From Tateyamaria sp. Alg231-49 (GTDB taxonomy: Bacteria; Pseudomonadota; Alphaproteobacteria; Rhodobacterales; Rhodobacteraceae), in NCBI RefSeq assembly GCF_900143535.1, contig NZ_FRFA01000006.1, positions 124,001 to 188,000 on the forward strand: a stretch of 64,000 nucleotides of DNA, given 5' to 3'. The stretch's first letter is position 1, and every line of letters starts with the position of its first letter. The notes below the pieces were generated by a model. The model searched no databases and was not told where the DNA came from. It saw only the letters and a program-made list of their open reading frames with translations. Positions 52,658 to 61,986 of the stretch are shown piece by piece. The translations under genes and the position numbers were made by a program.

Positions 52658-53037
52658 GGGGAAACCTCGATGTCTGTTTCGCCCAATGGCCCGAATATGA
52701 GCGTGAGGGTGAAGACCGACGGTACTCCATTGGCAAAAGTCAGGTACGTGCTGACCAAAGCGTCTTCGGCGAAGTTGACGTAGACAGGTGTGATGGCGGG
52801 GCTTGTGGCGCCGGGGGCCGACATGCGGGTCAGCACAATCGGACCGCCAAGGCCGGTCAACTCAATCGTGATGGCCAGTTGGTTGTTAATTTGTTCCGTG
52901 GAAAGGACCCGAGTAAGCACGTCGGGCCCGTGGGGCCCATCATGTGCGCCAAGCGAGGCGGGGGAGATAAGCACGGCGAGGGCAATCATCCCCCAAATGC
53001 GCGGCCATATCGCATGCCTCATGATCGATTTGCTCAT
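52654..53037 (-). CDS. Small exported hypothetical protein
   Basis: A 127-residue protein with a long N-terminal signal (IWGMIALAVLISPASLGAH, cut near residue 30) and a mature beta-rich part (QLAITIELTGLGGPIVL, ITPVYVNFAEDALVSTYLTF, VFTLTLIFGPLGE). The pattern suggests an immunoglobulin-like or copper-chaperone-like fold, but no metal-binding motif is evident beyond His residues right after the signal (GAHDGPHGPD). Start 53037 follows GGGGAA; ATG 53049 is an alternative. Confidence 0.6.
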   Translation of the reverse strand: MSKSIMRHAIWPRIWGMIALAVLISPASLGAHDGPHGPDVLTRVLSTEQINNQLAITIELTGLGGPIVLTRMSAPGATSPAITPVYVNFAEDALVSTYLTFANGVPSVFTLTLIFGPLGETDIEVSP

Positions 53038-53154
53038 CGGTTTCCCCATTTCGTGGTCGGCCCGGTTATATTGCCCAAAGATTTTTGCAGTGCGATGTGA
53101 TTTTCCACTTGCAGCGCAGGGCGGGGATAAGTATCTCACGCCTCACCCAAGGAA

Positions 53155-53229
53155 GCGGGCGTAGCTCAGGGGTAGAGCATAACCTTGCCAAGGTTAGGGT
53201 CGGGCGTTCGAATCGCCTCGCCCGCTCCA
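53155..53229 (+). tRNA. tRNA-Gly (anticodon GCC)
   Basis: Acceptor arms GCGGGCG (53155-53161) and CGCCCGC (53219-53225), discriminator T, CCA encoded at 53227-53229. Anticodon loop in ACCTTGCCAAGGT gives GCC. D-arm GCTCAGGGGTAGAGC and T-arm GGGCG-TTCGAAT-CGCCT (one wobble pair) are regular. Confidence 0.97.
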
Positions 53230-53258
53230 ATTTTCCAACATACCCAGTTGGTTAGACA

Positions 53259-53290
53259 GAACCGCCTTTCGGCGGTTCTTCTGTTTTTGG
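53259..53290 (+). terminator. Terminator of tRNA-Gly
   Basis: Perfect 8-bp stem GAACCGCC (53259-53266) / GGCGGTTC (53271-53278), loop TTTC, followed by a T-rich stretch TTCTGTTTTT. Confidence 0.85.
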
Positions 53291-53777
53291 GCGTTGGGCA
53301 GCTGCATGATCGGCGAATTTAGTAAATTTGAACGTCAGGTGTTCTCGATTTTTCGCGCGCGTTTCCGCTGTGAGCTGTCTGTGTGGGCCACTGATGTATG
53401 CTGACATGTCCTCGAAACCGATTGGGGATCGACCGGGAGGAGCGTCTTGCTCCCTGCAAGTCGAAAAACAATTTCTTTACCAATTCCCACTTGGTGAACA
53501 GTCTCAGCATTCCAAGATTCGCCCTCAGAGGGAGCATTCGCGAGTAGTTTTGATTTCGAAGGTCGAGGCGGGCAATGAACTCGGGCCGAGCGTCCTGCGA
53601 GACCAACAGCCATGTGGGGATCAGTCGCCGGAACAAAGCGTACAACACGCGTGATCGCGCCAGCCCAAATTTGGTGAGGAACAGCGTGATGAATTGCGCC
53701 GCTGGCCAAGAATCTCCTTCTGACTGGACCTATGCGCAGAGGAAAACCGTCGCTAAGCTTCCAAACAGGGAGACGAG
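53291..53777. other. Region without a supported gene before the SLC13 permease
   Basis: 487 bases. A minus-strand frame (53319-53648, 109 residues, with KFGLARSRV and WLLVSQDARPEFIARLDL) looks partly protein-like, but it has no good start site and no recognised family. It may be a gene fragment. The plus strand carries the upstream region of the permease gene, whose start is preceded by AGGGAGACGAG. Confidence 0.4.
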
Positions 53778-55667
53778 ATGGAAGCGACAATTCTGACGTT
53801 CGAGATGATGGTGGTTCTGGGACTGCTGGCATTTACGGTATTTCTGTTTGTTTCCGAGATCATTCGCATCGATTTGGCGGCAATCCTTGTCATGGTGATC
53901 CTGGGGGGGCTCAGCACGCTGCCCGGACTGGAAAGCCTTTCTAACCGTGCCGAGCTTTTTTCCGGGTTCTCATCAAACGCAGTCATTTCAATTATCGCTG
54001 TGATGATCATCGGGGCAGGGCTGGATAAGACAGGTCTGATGTCCAAAGTTGCGACGTTGATATTGAAACGGGGCGGCACGACCGAAGCGCGGATTATCCC
54101 GATCGTTTCGGGCACAGTGGGAGTTATCAGCTCTTTCATGCAGAACGTCGGAGCCGCCGCGCTTTTCCTGCCTGTCATCAGCCGAATATCTGCGCGAACC
54201 GAAATTCCTATGAGCCGTTTGGCGATGCCTATGGGGTTTTGCGCGATCCTTGGTGGGACGATCACGATGGTTGGCTCTTCGCCCTTGATCTTGCTGAATG
54301 ATCTTCTGACGTCTGCGAACCGAACATTGCCAGCCGACCAGCAGATGCAACCGTTTGGCCTGTTTTCGGTCACCCCAATCGGGTTGATGTTGGTCCTGAC
54401 CGGCGTTCTTTACTTTGTGCTTTTGGGACGTTGGGTCCTGCCCAGCCAACGGGGGCGGGGCGCGGATGCTGGTGCTGCACGGTCAATGCAGAACTATGTT
54501 GAAAACACCTATGGTCTCCGCGCAGATATGTTCGAGGTGCGTGTACCTGAAGGCTCACTTTTGATTGGTCAGAAACTGGCTGACATCATGGTTGCGCACC
54601 ATCTCTACATTCTGGGCACCTCTTACAGAGGCCACAAAGTCATTGCGCCCATGGCTGATACTGAAATTGAGGCGCCAGCGCGTCTGGCCGTTCTGGGCCT
54701 GCGGCGGGTGCTGCATGACGAATTTTCTGAGCCCTATGGTTTGGAAATACTGCCTGAGTTGGACGTTTTCGCCGATGACTTTGCGGCGACGGAGTCTGGC
54801 GTGGCCGAGGTTGTGATCCCGCCCGGTTCGTCTGTGATAGGCCAGTCACCGATGGAACTGCGCCTGCGCCAAACGCATGGGCTGTCAATTCTCTGTATTC
54901 ATCGCGGCGAAGAGACGATGAGCCACGTCGAAACCGAAGATCACGTTGCCACCCATATTGGCGTCGTGCCGCTACAGGCCGGCGATACTCTTGTTGTCCA
55001 CGTCCAATGGGAGCGGCTTACCCGGCTCAAATCTGATCAGGATTTTGTCGTTGTGACGTCGGATTTTCCGCAAGAGGAATTGCGCCCGCACAAAGTGAAC
55101 TGGGCGCTTGGCTTCTTTTTAATGACGCTGTGCCTGATTTTGTTCACTGACCTGCTCTTGTCACTGGCTTTGCTGGCCGGTGCTGTCGGGATGATCTTGT
55201 CGCGCGTCCTGTCGATAGATGAAGCTTATGAGGCCGTCAGTTGGAGCACGGTTTTTCTTTTGGCTTCGCTGATCCCAGTGGGAATGGCGGTACAGAACAC
55301 AGGCACAGCGGCATGGATCGCAGAGCAAATTTTGTCTTTGTTGGACGGTTGGCCACTTTGGTCGCTGCAGGCGGGTCTGGCCGTTTTGGCGACGATCTTT
55401 ACGCTCGTGATGTCGAATGTCGGAGCGACCGTTCTGCTGGTGCCATTGGCGATCTCCATAGCGATTTCAGCGGGCGGGGATCCGGCGGTCTTTGCGTTGA
55501 CGGTTGCGATTTCCACCTCAAACTCGTTCCTGATCCCAACGCATCAGGTCAATGCGCTGATCATGGGACCTGCAGGCTACCGGGTTGTGGATTTCCTCCG
55601 CTCTGGTGGGATCATGACTGTCTTGTTTCTGATCGTCTCTATGGTCGGGCTGACGCTCTTCATTTAG
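53778..55667 (+). CDS. SLC13-type permease with two TrkA-C domains
   Basis: A 629-residue inner-membrane transporter of the divalent anion:Na+ symporter group. Two membrane halves (~5-215 and ~445-629) flank two RCK_C/TrkA-C regulatory domains (~240-430; the first starts VRVPEGSLLIGQKLADI, the second EVVIPPGSSVIGQSPMEL). Substrate-site signatures of the family are present: ITMVGSSPLILLNDLL in the first half and AISTSNSFLIPTHQVNALIM in the second. Relatives move sulfate or other anions. It ends 4 bases into the convergent SRPBCC remnant. Confidence 0.88.
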   Translation: MEATILTFEMMVVLGLLAFTVFLFVSEIIRIDLAAILVMVILGGLSTLPGLESLSNRAELFSGFSSNAVISIIAVMIIGAGLDKTGLMSKVATLILKRGGTTEARIIPIVSGTVGVISSFMQNVGAAALFLPVISRISARTEIPMSRLAMPMGFCAILGGTITMVGSSPLILLNDLLTSANRTLPADQQMQPFGLFSVTPIGLMLVLTGVLYFVLLGRWVLPSQRGRGADAGAARSMQNYVENTYGLRADMFEVRVPEGSLLIGQKLADIMVAHHLYILGTSYRGHKVIAPMADTEIEAPARLAVLGLRRVLHDEFSEPYGLEILPELDVFADDFAATESGVAEVVIPPGSSVIGQSPMELRLRQTHGLSILCIHRGEETMSHVETEDHVATHIGVVPLQAGDTLVVHVQWERLTRLKSDQDFVVVTSDFPQEELRPHKVNWALGFFLMTLCLILFTDLLLSLALLAGAVGMILSRVLSIDEAYEAVSWSTVFLLASLIPVGMAVQNTGTAAWIAEQILSLLDGWPLWSLQAGLAVLATIFTLVMSNVGATVLLVPLAISIAISAGGDPAVFALTVAISTSNSFLIPTHQVNALIMGPAGYRVVDFLRSGGIMTVLFLIVSMVGLTLFI

Positions 55668-56203
55668 TACAGATACGAGCGTTTCGCGGCTGGACAGAGG
55701 CGACGAAAAAAGGCGGATGCATTCCAGAACCCGTCGTCGGACCTGCCACGCGAACCAAACAATGTTTGGCTCGCGTGCCCCTTGCCTTGCAACAAATATG
55801 GATATCCAAGTTTGCTGAAATGCACTTTGATCGCAGACAATGCCGTTTCGATTTCTTCGGCAATGAACTGCTCGGTCGCCGGGTCCTCGGATGAGAAACG
55901 TGCCGACCGCATGATCAAGGGCTCCTCGAAGGGCTCAATTGACAGGGTAGCTGTGAAGTTCTCAATCGGCAGGGGCGAGCGCGCGGTTTTATACGTGTAT
56001 GATATGCCAGCCTCTTTCGCGGTACGCTTGTGCACGGCTTCGTCGCCGTCTTTTGAGGTAACGAAACGGACAGGTGCGCCGTCGCTGACTTTGAGCGAGC
56101 AGGCTGACACGCTTGGGTGCCAATCCTCGATGTCGCAGAAATCTCCAATCAGGCTCCATAGGTCTTCAGCCGGTGCAGAAAGTTCAATTGAGCGACTGAT
56201 TTG
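55664..56203 (-). pseudogene. SRPBCC-family (polyketide cyclase-like) gene lacking a start codon
   Basis: The frame reads SRPBCC-type protein from about 56203: SIELSAPAEDLWSLIGDFCD, then IEDWHPSVSACSL, YTYKTARSPLPIENFTATLS and EEIETALSAIKVHFSK. No ATG, GTG or TTG exists in frame before GTG 56110, which would remove the first ~30 residues, including the first strand and helix. The frame closes at 56249-56251. After the fold the C-terminus runs on for ~40 atypical residues. The upstream side is cyclase-derived DNA in the opposite direction, so the real start was probably lost by recombination. It could survive with a non-standard start. Confidence 0.6.
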
Positions 56204-56217
56204 ATAGTCTTCAGGTG

Positions 56218-56506
56218 AACCTGAAAGCGCGTCAGCATCTGCTCGACTTCACGCCGGAGGGAAATGAAAAAGCGCGGCAGGCCAATCTTGCGGCAGTAGA
56301 AGCCGACCCCACACAGCTTTTTGGCTATGTCGGCCTGACCTTTGTTCACAACAATAAGTACCGTTGGGCTGGACCGACAGGGAACCCGTTGTAGAACTGA
56401 AAACTCGCTCGACGACGTTCTTCATAACTATGAAGGCAAATATACCAACAAGTCGGATCTCGAGCGCGTATTGAGCGATCTGCGTCAGGCAGGATTGCCA
56501 GACTAG
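56218..56506 (+). pseudogene. Two fragments of a TPR-type adenylate cyclase
   Basis: Plus-strand piece one (56218-56391) reads ARQHLLDFTPEGNEKARQAN and EADPTQLFGYVGLTFVHNNK, the pattern of TPR repeats found behind class III cyclase domains. It stops at TAG 56389-56391. Piece two, in another frame, reads LHNYEGKYTNKSDLERVLSD then LRQAGLPD and stop (56504-56506), the usual C-terminal end of such proteins. The cyclase domain and the middle repeats are missing. No intact gene can be formed, so this is a decayed remnant. Confidence 0.6.
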
Positions 56507-56612
56507 TTACGCGCCCGAGATGGGCACCCGGAACGCGCCTGTTTGAAAGTGTGGGAGATCTTGAACCGTTTGGCGCAGATCACTTTCACATTCAGGAACG
56601 CCGGGTCGCCTG

Positions 56613-57737
56613 TTACTTGAGCAATGCGCGTGCCGCGTCCACGGTCAGCGGTTCGGGGCGCTGACATGTGCTGGACAGTTTTATCACTTCCCCTTTCTCA
56701 CCCGCATCGAGCACCGCCGTCATTACGTCGACCGCATGCAACGCCAACTCAAGTGCGCAGCGATGTGGCCTGTCGTCTTGCATGGCTGCGGCCATATCGG
56801 CCAGTCCTGCAGTTCGGTAATTGGCTTTGGCTATTCCGTGGTTGTCCTGATTGGGGATACCGAACGGGTGTGTGTCCGTGTCGAGCATGGTGCTGTTGCC
56901 GGTCGCATCAACGACTTCGACTTCTCCGGAGAACCAGTTTGGGTCGGGCAGGAACATCGTACCTTTGGAGCCGTAAAGCTCCATATGCCCGTGGCGATGC
57001 GCCCAGACATCCCAGGACGTCGACAGGGTGATCGTCGCACCACTTTCGAAGTCGAGCAAAGCGTGAATGTTGGTTGGGGTCTTTACCGGTATCACCTCTC
57101 CGCGCCGGGGCTCGGACAGGATCTCGCGGGTTGTGGCGGGTGTGGATGTCAGCGCCGCAACCCGGGCAACGGGCCCGAGCAACTGTATCAGGTTGGTGAC
57201 GTAGTAGGGTCCAATGTCGAGCATTGGCCCGGCACCCGGCAGAAAGAAGAAGTCGGGGTTTGGGTGCCAATGCTCCATCCCGTGGTTCATGACATGGGCC
57301 GTACCGGCCACAACATCACCGATCTGCCCGGCATCGATTGCTGCGCGGGCGGCCTGATGCGCGCCCCCAAGGAAGGTGTCGGGCGCTGATCCGACGCGCA
57401 GCCCTTTCTCGGCCGCCAGTGCGCGCAGTGCTTCTCCCTGTTCCTGAGTGAGCACGATTGGCTTTTCTGAATAGGCGTGCTTGCCCGCTTGCAGAATGGC
57501 GCGTGTGACCTCGAAATGTGCGTCAGGAATGGTTAGGTTCACCACGATGTCGATGTCGTCTGCGGCCAACAGTTCTTCCACGCTGTGCGCGCGCACATCA
57601 AACGCTGATGCCTGTGCCCGCGCAGTGTCGAGGTTGAGATCGGCAACCGCACGCACTTCGAGCCCCTTGAACAGCGGCGCGAGCCGAAGATATGCGGTCG
57701 AAATATTGCCGCAACCGATGATCCCAATGCCGAGCAT
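56613..57737 (-). CDS. Gfo/Idh/MocA family oxidoreductase
   Basis: A 374-residue NAD(P)-dependent oxidoreductase. Residues 1-125 form the Rossmann domain (GIGIIGCGNISTAYLRLAP) with the conserved AYSEKPIVLT segment near residue 93. The larger C-terminal domain binds the sugar; DIGPYYVTNLIQLLGPVARV includes the family's D-x-G-x-x-x-x-x motif. It is the last gene of the mannoside operon, 11 bases after the isomerase gene, so it probably acts on a sugar or sugar acid released there. Confidence 0.9.
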   Translation of the reverse strand: MLGIGIIGCGNISTAYLRLAPLFKGLEVRAVADLNLDTARAQASAFDVRAHSVEELLAADDIDIVVNLTIPDAHFEVTRAILQAGKHAYSEKPIVLTQEQGEALRALAAEKGLRVGSAPDTFLGGAHQAARAAIDAGQIGDVVAGTAHVMNHGMEHWHPNPDFFFLPGAGPMLDIGPYYVTNLIQLLGPVARVAALTSTPATTREILSEPRRGEVIPVKTPTNIHALLDFESGATITLSTSWDVWAHRHGHMELYGSKGTMFLPDPNWFSGEVEVVDATGNSTMLDTDTHPFGIPNQDNHGIAKANYRTAGLADMAAAMQDDRPHRCALELALHAVDVMTAVLDAGEKGEVIKLSSTCQRPEPLTVDAARALLK

Positions 57738-57748
57738 GGGCGCCTCCT

Positions 57749-58504
57749 TTACAGTGTTTGAGCCGATGTAAATGCGCGTTGCGCAAATCGTTGGTGGTCG
57801 TTGGGTTTATCGTGTTCGGCGACGAAATAGCGGGTGCCTGCAGCTTTGAGCGCGGCCATCAACCCTGCCCAATCCATGGTGCCGTGGCCCATGTCTGCCC
57901 AACCGTCTTCGTCCATGGCTTCTCCTGCCGGGGCGATGTCCTTGAGATGTGCAATCTCAATGCGTGACCCATAACGTTCAATGGGTGCAAAAGGATCGGC
58001 GTCGGCGCGCACTGCCCATGCCACATCGTATTCGAAAAGGACGGAAGGGGCCTCAGCAAGGATCAGGTCGATTGGCAGCGTCCCGTCCGGCAACGCGGCG
58101 AACTCGAAATCGTGGTTGTGGTAGGCCAGTTTCAGCCCCGCTTTGCTGAGTGTCTCGGCAACGGCGGCCAACCGCCCGCCAAAACTGCGCCACCCGTCTG
58201 CGTCTGTGGGGCGGTCTGCCGGCATGATGAAAGGGATCACAATCGTCTCGATCCCGAAACGCTGTGCGATGGCGATGACGGCATCCGCGTCGCCCTCGCA
58301 CATGTCCAGCCCCACATGGCAGGTGGGCATGGTGAGGCCAGTGGCCTGAAGGCCCTGTTCCAGCGCATCCATGGCATCGCTGTCAGCGACAAGCGCGCCG
58401 TAGCCTTCCACATGCGTGTATCCGATTTCGGACAGCATTTTGAGCGTGTCTCCGAGCGGTGGATTCAGGCGGGAGCTGTAGAGCTGGTAGGACAAGTCAG
58501 TCAT
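57749..58504 (-). CDS. Sugar phosphate isomerase/epimerase-like protein (AP endonuclease family 2 fold)
   Basis: A 251-residue TIM barrel of the xylose-isomerase-like group. YQLYSSRLNPPLGDTLKMLS at the start, LAYHNHDFEFAALPDG in the middle and a late FVAEHDKPND carry the metal-binding Glu/Asp/His residues. Members isomerise or epimerise sugars and 3-keto sugars and often pair with a Gfo/Idh/MocA oxidoreductase, as here. ATG overlaps the stop of the mannosidase gene by 4 bases. Confidence 0.87.
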   Translation of the reverse strand: MTDLSYQLYSSRLNPPLGDTLKMLSEIGYTHVEGYGALVADSDAMDALEQGLQATGLTMPTCHVGLDMCEGDADAVIAIAQRFGIETIVIPFIMPADRPTDADGWRSFGGRLAAVAETLSKAGLKLAYHNHDFEFAALPDGTLPIDLILAEAPSVLFEYDVAWAVRADADPFAPIERYGSRIEIAHLKDIAPAGEAMDEDGWADMGHGTMDWAGLMAALKAAGTRYFVAEHDKPNDHQRFAQRAFTSAQTL

Positions 58505-60903
58505 GTGTGGGCCCTTTCAGGTGCGTGAGTGGCGGAATAGAGGTCTCTGAGTGTGAAATCTGGGGTGGAACCGGGCGTCTCGGGGTCAAACCGCACGGAG
58601 ACTGGGCGCCCTGGAACGAGGTGAAATCCATTGTCGCTCAGGCGGCCGGCGCGATTTGGCTCCAACGCAACAAAAAGCGCCAGACGCTCCGAGGTGAGCG
58701 TCAGCATGATGTGATCTGCGTGTTCTTTTGTGTCGATAACGATGCCGGCGTCGGCCAAGGGGTAGGACTTGTAGGGGCGTGGCGCAAAGTGATCGCTGTG
58801 CCGGTTCCCACCGACGTTCCAGTCGAATGTAAGGATTTCGTCGGACTGTACAGCGCCTGTTGGGATGACAAGACCATCGACCGCCTGATCGGCGGGCGCT
58901 TTAATGGTCGCTGTACCCAATGCGCGCGCAGCGCCTTCGGGTGAGATCGCAAAGGCGTCGATCTTGACCGCTGCGGCATCAATCTGGTCATTCACCACCC
59001 GCAACGTGATGCCGTCTGATGAGGGCACTGCGGTCACGATCACGGGCGCATAAAAATGGCGGGCGGCATGATGCAACAGCTTCCACCCCCCGCCATGATC
59101 AAGGCTGGACCAAGAACAGACCGGCCAAGTGTCGTTTAGCTGCCAATACAGCGTGCCCATGCAGTGCGGTTTGAGGCTACGCCATTGTGTGACAGCCGTT
59201 TTGATAGCGAGCGCCTGTTGGACCTGACTGAGGTAGACGAAATTCTCGAACCCTTCCGGAAAGCGGAAATAGCGGAAAATCGTTTCCGTGATCCGTGCGT
59301 TGCCACCTGCATTCTTCTGATGGCTTTCCATCACCGGTGAGGCGATGTTGCGGTCCGATGGTTCGGTGAAGCGGCGGATTACATCCATCGACGGGTAGGA
59401 TTGAAACCCGAATTCAGAGCAAAAGCGGGGTGAAACGTCGCGGTAATGGTCAAAGTCGCGCCCTTCGTGCCAGACGGACCAGAAATGCATGTCTCCGGAT
59501 CCGTCGTCATGCCATGCGTCACCAAAGTTCAGCGGGCCTGCTGATGGGCTGGAGGGCCACCAAATCGCCATCGGCGCGGTGTCTTTCAGCGCTGTTTCGA
59601 TTGTGCGGTTCAGGCGGTCATATGCAACGAGGTACCGGTCGCGGTCTTTGCGGCTTTCCTCATACCAATTCAGTGCGCCGACCAGTTCATTGTCGCCGCA
59701 CCACAGCGCAATGCAGGCGTGGTGGTTCAGACGGGCCACTTGCTCGCGCACTTCGCGGTCGACTTCGGTCAGGAATGCTTCTGTTGCAGGGTAGAGGTGG
59801 CAGGCGAACATGAAGTCGTGCCAGACCAGCAACCCCAATTCGTCGCACAGGTCATAGAACCAGTCCGGTTCGTACCGTCCGCCGCCCCAGACGCGGATCA
59901 TATTCATGTTGGCATCGACCGCCGATTGCAGCAGGTCGCGGCACATGTCGGGTGTGATCGCCCCGGCGAGGGCATCGGCGGGGATCCAATTGGCCCCTTT
60001 CATGAAGACAGGATGGCCGTTGACATGAATAGAAAATCCCGTTCCGGCATCGTCCGGTTCGCTCACAAGCCGAATGTCGCGTAGCCCGATGCGCCGGGTT
60101 GTTTGGCTTTCGCCCACGGTGATGGAAAGGTCTTGTAGTGCTTGTTTGCCGAGCCCGGTTGGCCACCACAGATCGGGCGCGTCGATGCGAAGTTGCAGAC
60201 GTGCGGTTTCGAATTCGATCTTTCCTTGCACCTCGACCCCGCACAGTGAGGCCAACAGAGTTTCTCCGTCCGGGTGACCTTCGGTGTGCACATCGATCGA
60301 AACCGTAACGCCCTGTGGGTCGTGGTTTTGAGCGACAATCACGTCTGCAATTCGGGGGCCGAGCGGTTCAAGATGGACATCGCCATAAAGCCCAAATGGC
60401 GCCAGCGCGATGTTCCAGTCCCAGCCAAAATCGCATTCCGGTTTGCGCAGCATATTTCCGTTTGGGATCGGACAGTTGTCTGCCTGAAAGGGCACAAAGT
60501 AAGGCTGTGCGTCGGCCAGGGATTTGGCCGCATCAGGAGCCGAGCGAAAATGCAGTGCGATGACGTTTTCGCCGGCTTGTAGCGCGTCTGACACATCTAC
60601 GCGATGGGTGCGAAACATGTTGTCGGCCTGCAAAATGGTCTGACCGTTCAGCGTCACATCGACGACGGTATCCAGCATGGACAGGACAAGGGCCATGTCT
60701 GTTCTGGACACGTGAAATGTCCGCGTCAGAACCCAGTCACGCTCTGCGATCCAACGCAGATCATATTCGTTTTGCCGCCAGTAGGGATCAGGGATAACGC
60801 CGGCATCACGCAATGCGCTGATGCTATCGCCGGGCAGTGACATCGGGGCCGTGTATTGCCCGGTGTCATCCGACAAATCCCAAGGTCCGGACAGGTCCAA
60901 CAT
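58501..60903 (-). CDS. Beta-mannosidase, glycoside hydrolase family 2
   Basis: An 800-residue exo-acting enzyme. N-terminal jelly-roll sugar-binding domain (~1-180), an immunoglobulin-like domain, TIM barrel (~290-600), C-terminal beta domains. Acid/base Glu406 lies in LWCGDNELVGALNW and nucleophile Glu497 in RFCSEFGFQSYPS, both typical of the GH2 mannosidase branch (WDWNIALAPFGLYGDV also fits). No signal peptide, so it acts on oligosaccharides after import by the adjacent transporter. Its final codons overlap the isomerase start; six bases separate it from the ATPase gene. Confidence 0.92.
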   Translation of the reverse strand: MLDLSGPWDLSDDTGQYTAPMSLPGDSISALRDAGVIPDPYWRQNEYDLRWIAERDWVLTRTFHVSRTDMALVLSMLDTVVDVTLNGQTILQADNMFRTHRVDVSDALQAGENVIALHFRSAPDAAKSLADAQPYFVPFQADNCPIPNGNMLRKPECDFGWDWNIALAPFGLYGDVHLEPLGPRIADVIVAQNHDPQGVTVSIDVHTEGHPDGETLLASLCGVEVQGKIEFETARLQLRIDAPDLWWPTGLGKQALQDLSITVGESQTTRRIGLRDIRLVSEPDDAGTGFSIHVNGHPVFMKGANWIPADALAGAITPDMCRDLLQSAVDANMNMIRVWGGGRYEPDWFYDLCDELGLLVWHDFMFACHLYPATEAFLTEVDREVREQVARLNHHACIALWCGDNELVGALNWYEESRKDRDRYLVAYDRLNRTIETALKDTAPMAIWWPSSPSAGPLNFGDAWHDDGSGDMHFWSVWHEGRDFDHYRDVSPRFCSEFGFQSYPSMDVIRRFTEPSDRNIASPVMESHQKNAGGNARITETIFRYFRFPEGFENFVYLSQVQQALAIKTAVTQWRSLKPHCMGTLYWQLNDTWPVCSWSSLDHGGGWKLLHHAARHFYAPVIVTAVPSSDGITLRVVNDQIDAAAVKIDAFAISPEGAARALGTATIKAPADQAVDGLVIPTGAVQSDEILTFDWNVGGNRHSDHFAPRPYKSYPLADAGIVIDTKEHADHIMLTLTSERLALFVALEPNRAGRLSDNGFHLVPGRPVSVRFDPETPGSTPDFTLRDLYSATHAPERAHT

Positions 60904-60909
60904 CTGGCT

Positions 60910-61983
60910 TCAGACCCTCTCCTCGCTCGTCTTGTCAAAGAGCGAGGCGCGTGATGGGTCAAAGCCGATATGGATTTCATCGCCGGAAGACACGGCCGCC
61001 TGTCCATCCATGCGGATGCGCAGGGGAACGCCAGCGAGGGTCGCCCAGGCAAGGGTGTCTGAGCCCATGGGTTCCACAATGTCGATTGTCACGCGGGCGG
61101 AGACGGGCAAGTCCTTGGCTGCATCGCCCGACACGATATGCTCGGGCCGAATGCCCAGCCATGCAGACCCTTCGTGGCCATTGTTCTGAAACTCATAACC
61201 TTCCAGCGAAAAGCGTTCCCCTGTGGTGGCAAAGACCCCATTTTCGATCCGGCCCTCGAAAAAGTTGATTTCGGGACTGCCGATGAAGCCAGCGACGTAC
61301 TTGTTGCGGGGGCGGTTGTAGATTTCTGTTGGTGAATCAAGCTGCTGGATGATGCCGCCTTTCATGATCGCGATTCGGTCGGCGAGGGTCATGGCCTCAA
61401 CCTGATCGTGGGTCACATAGATCATCGTGTTCTGCAGGTTGTGGTGCAGGCGCTTGATCTCGACCCGCAGGTCGGCGCGCAACTTGGCGTCGAGGTTCGA
61501 CAGCGGTTCGTCGAACAGGAACACATCCACATCGCGCACCAGCGCGCGCCCGATGGCGACACGCTGGCGCTGCCCGCCGGAGAGGGCGGCAGGCTTGCGG
61601 TGTAACAGTGGTTCGATTTGCAGAATTTCGGCGGCGCGGTCCACGCGCTCCTTGATTTCTGCCTTGGGCATACGCGCGTTCTTGAGGCCAAAGGACAGGT
61701 TCCCCTCGACTGTCATCTGCGGGTAAAGCGCGTAGGACTGGAACACCATTCCGATGCCGCGGCCCGACGGTTCTTCCCATGTCACATTGCGGTCGTTGAT
61801 GTGGATTTCACCATCAGTGGGGTCAAGCAGCCCCGCGATGCAGTTCAGCAGCGTGGATTTTCCACAGCCTGAGGCACCGAGCAGGACGAGAAACTCGCCC
61901 TCCGGAATGTCGATGTTCAGATTGTCGAGCACGGTTACCGCGCCGAATTTCAGGGTCAGGTCTTTGACAAGTACGGATGTCAT
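60910..61983 (-). CDS. Carbohydrate ABC transporter ATP-binding protein (MalK/UgpC type)
   Basis: A 357-residue ATPase: Walker A GASGCGKST (~36-44), Q-loop [13 protein letters not shown], signature [14 protein letters not shown], Walker [14 protein letters not shown], switch His [11 protein letters not shown], and a C-terminal regulatory OB domain with LGIRPEHIV. It energises the two permeases encoded directly upstream (3 bases apart). Sequence and operon place are those of oligosaccharide importers. Confidence 0.95.
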   Translation of the reverse strand: MTSVLVKDLTLKFGAVTVLDNLNIDIPEGEFLVLLGASGCGKSTLLNCIAGLLDPTDGEIHINDRNVTWEEPSGRGIGMVFQSYALYPQMTVEGNLSFGLKNARMPKAEIKERVDRAAEILQIEPLLHRKPAALSGGQRQRVAIGRALVRDVDVFLFDEPLSNLDAKLRADLRVEIKRLHHNLQNTMIYVTHDQVEAMTLADRIAIMKGGIIQQLDSPTEIYNRPRNKYVAGFIGSPEINFFEGRIENGVFATTGERFSLEGYEFQNNGHEGSAWLGIRPEHIVSGDAAKDLPVSARVTIDIVEPMGSDTLAWATLAGVPLRIRMDGQAAVSSGDEIHIGFDPSRASLFDKTSEERV

Positions 61984-61986
61984 GGA

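Noticed and set aside
53319-53648. A 109-residue minus-strand gene between tRNA-Gly and the permease
   Set aside because: Parts look protein-like, but there is no ribosome binding site, the better-looking part starts before any start codon, and no family was recognised. Described under the gene-free region.
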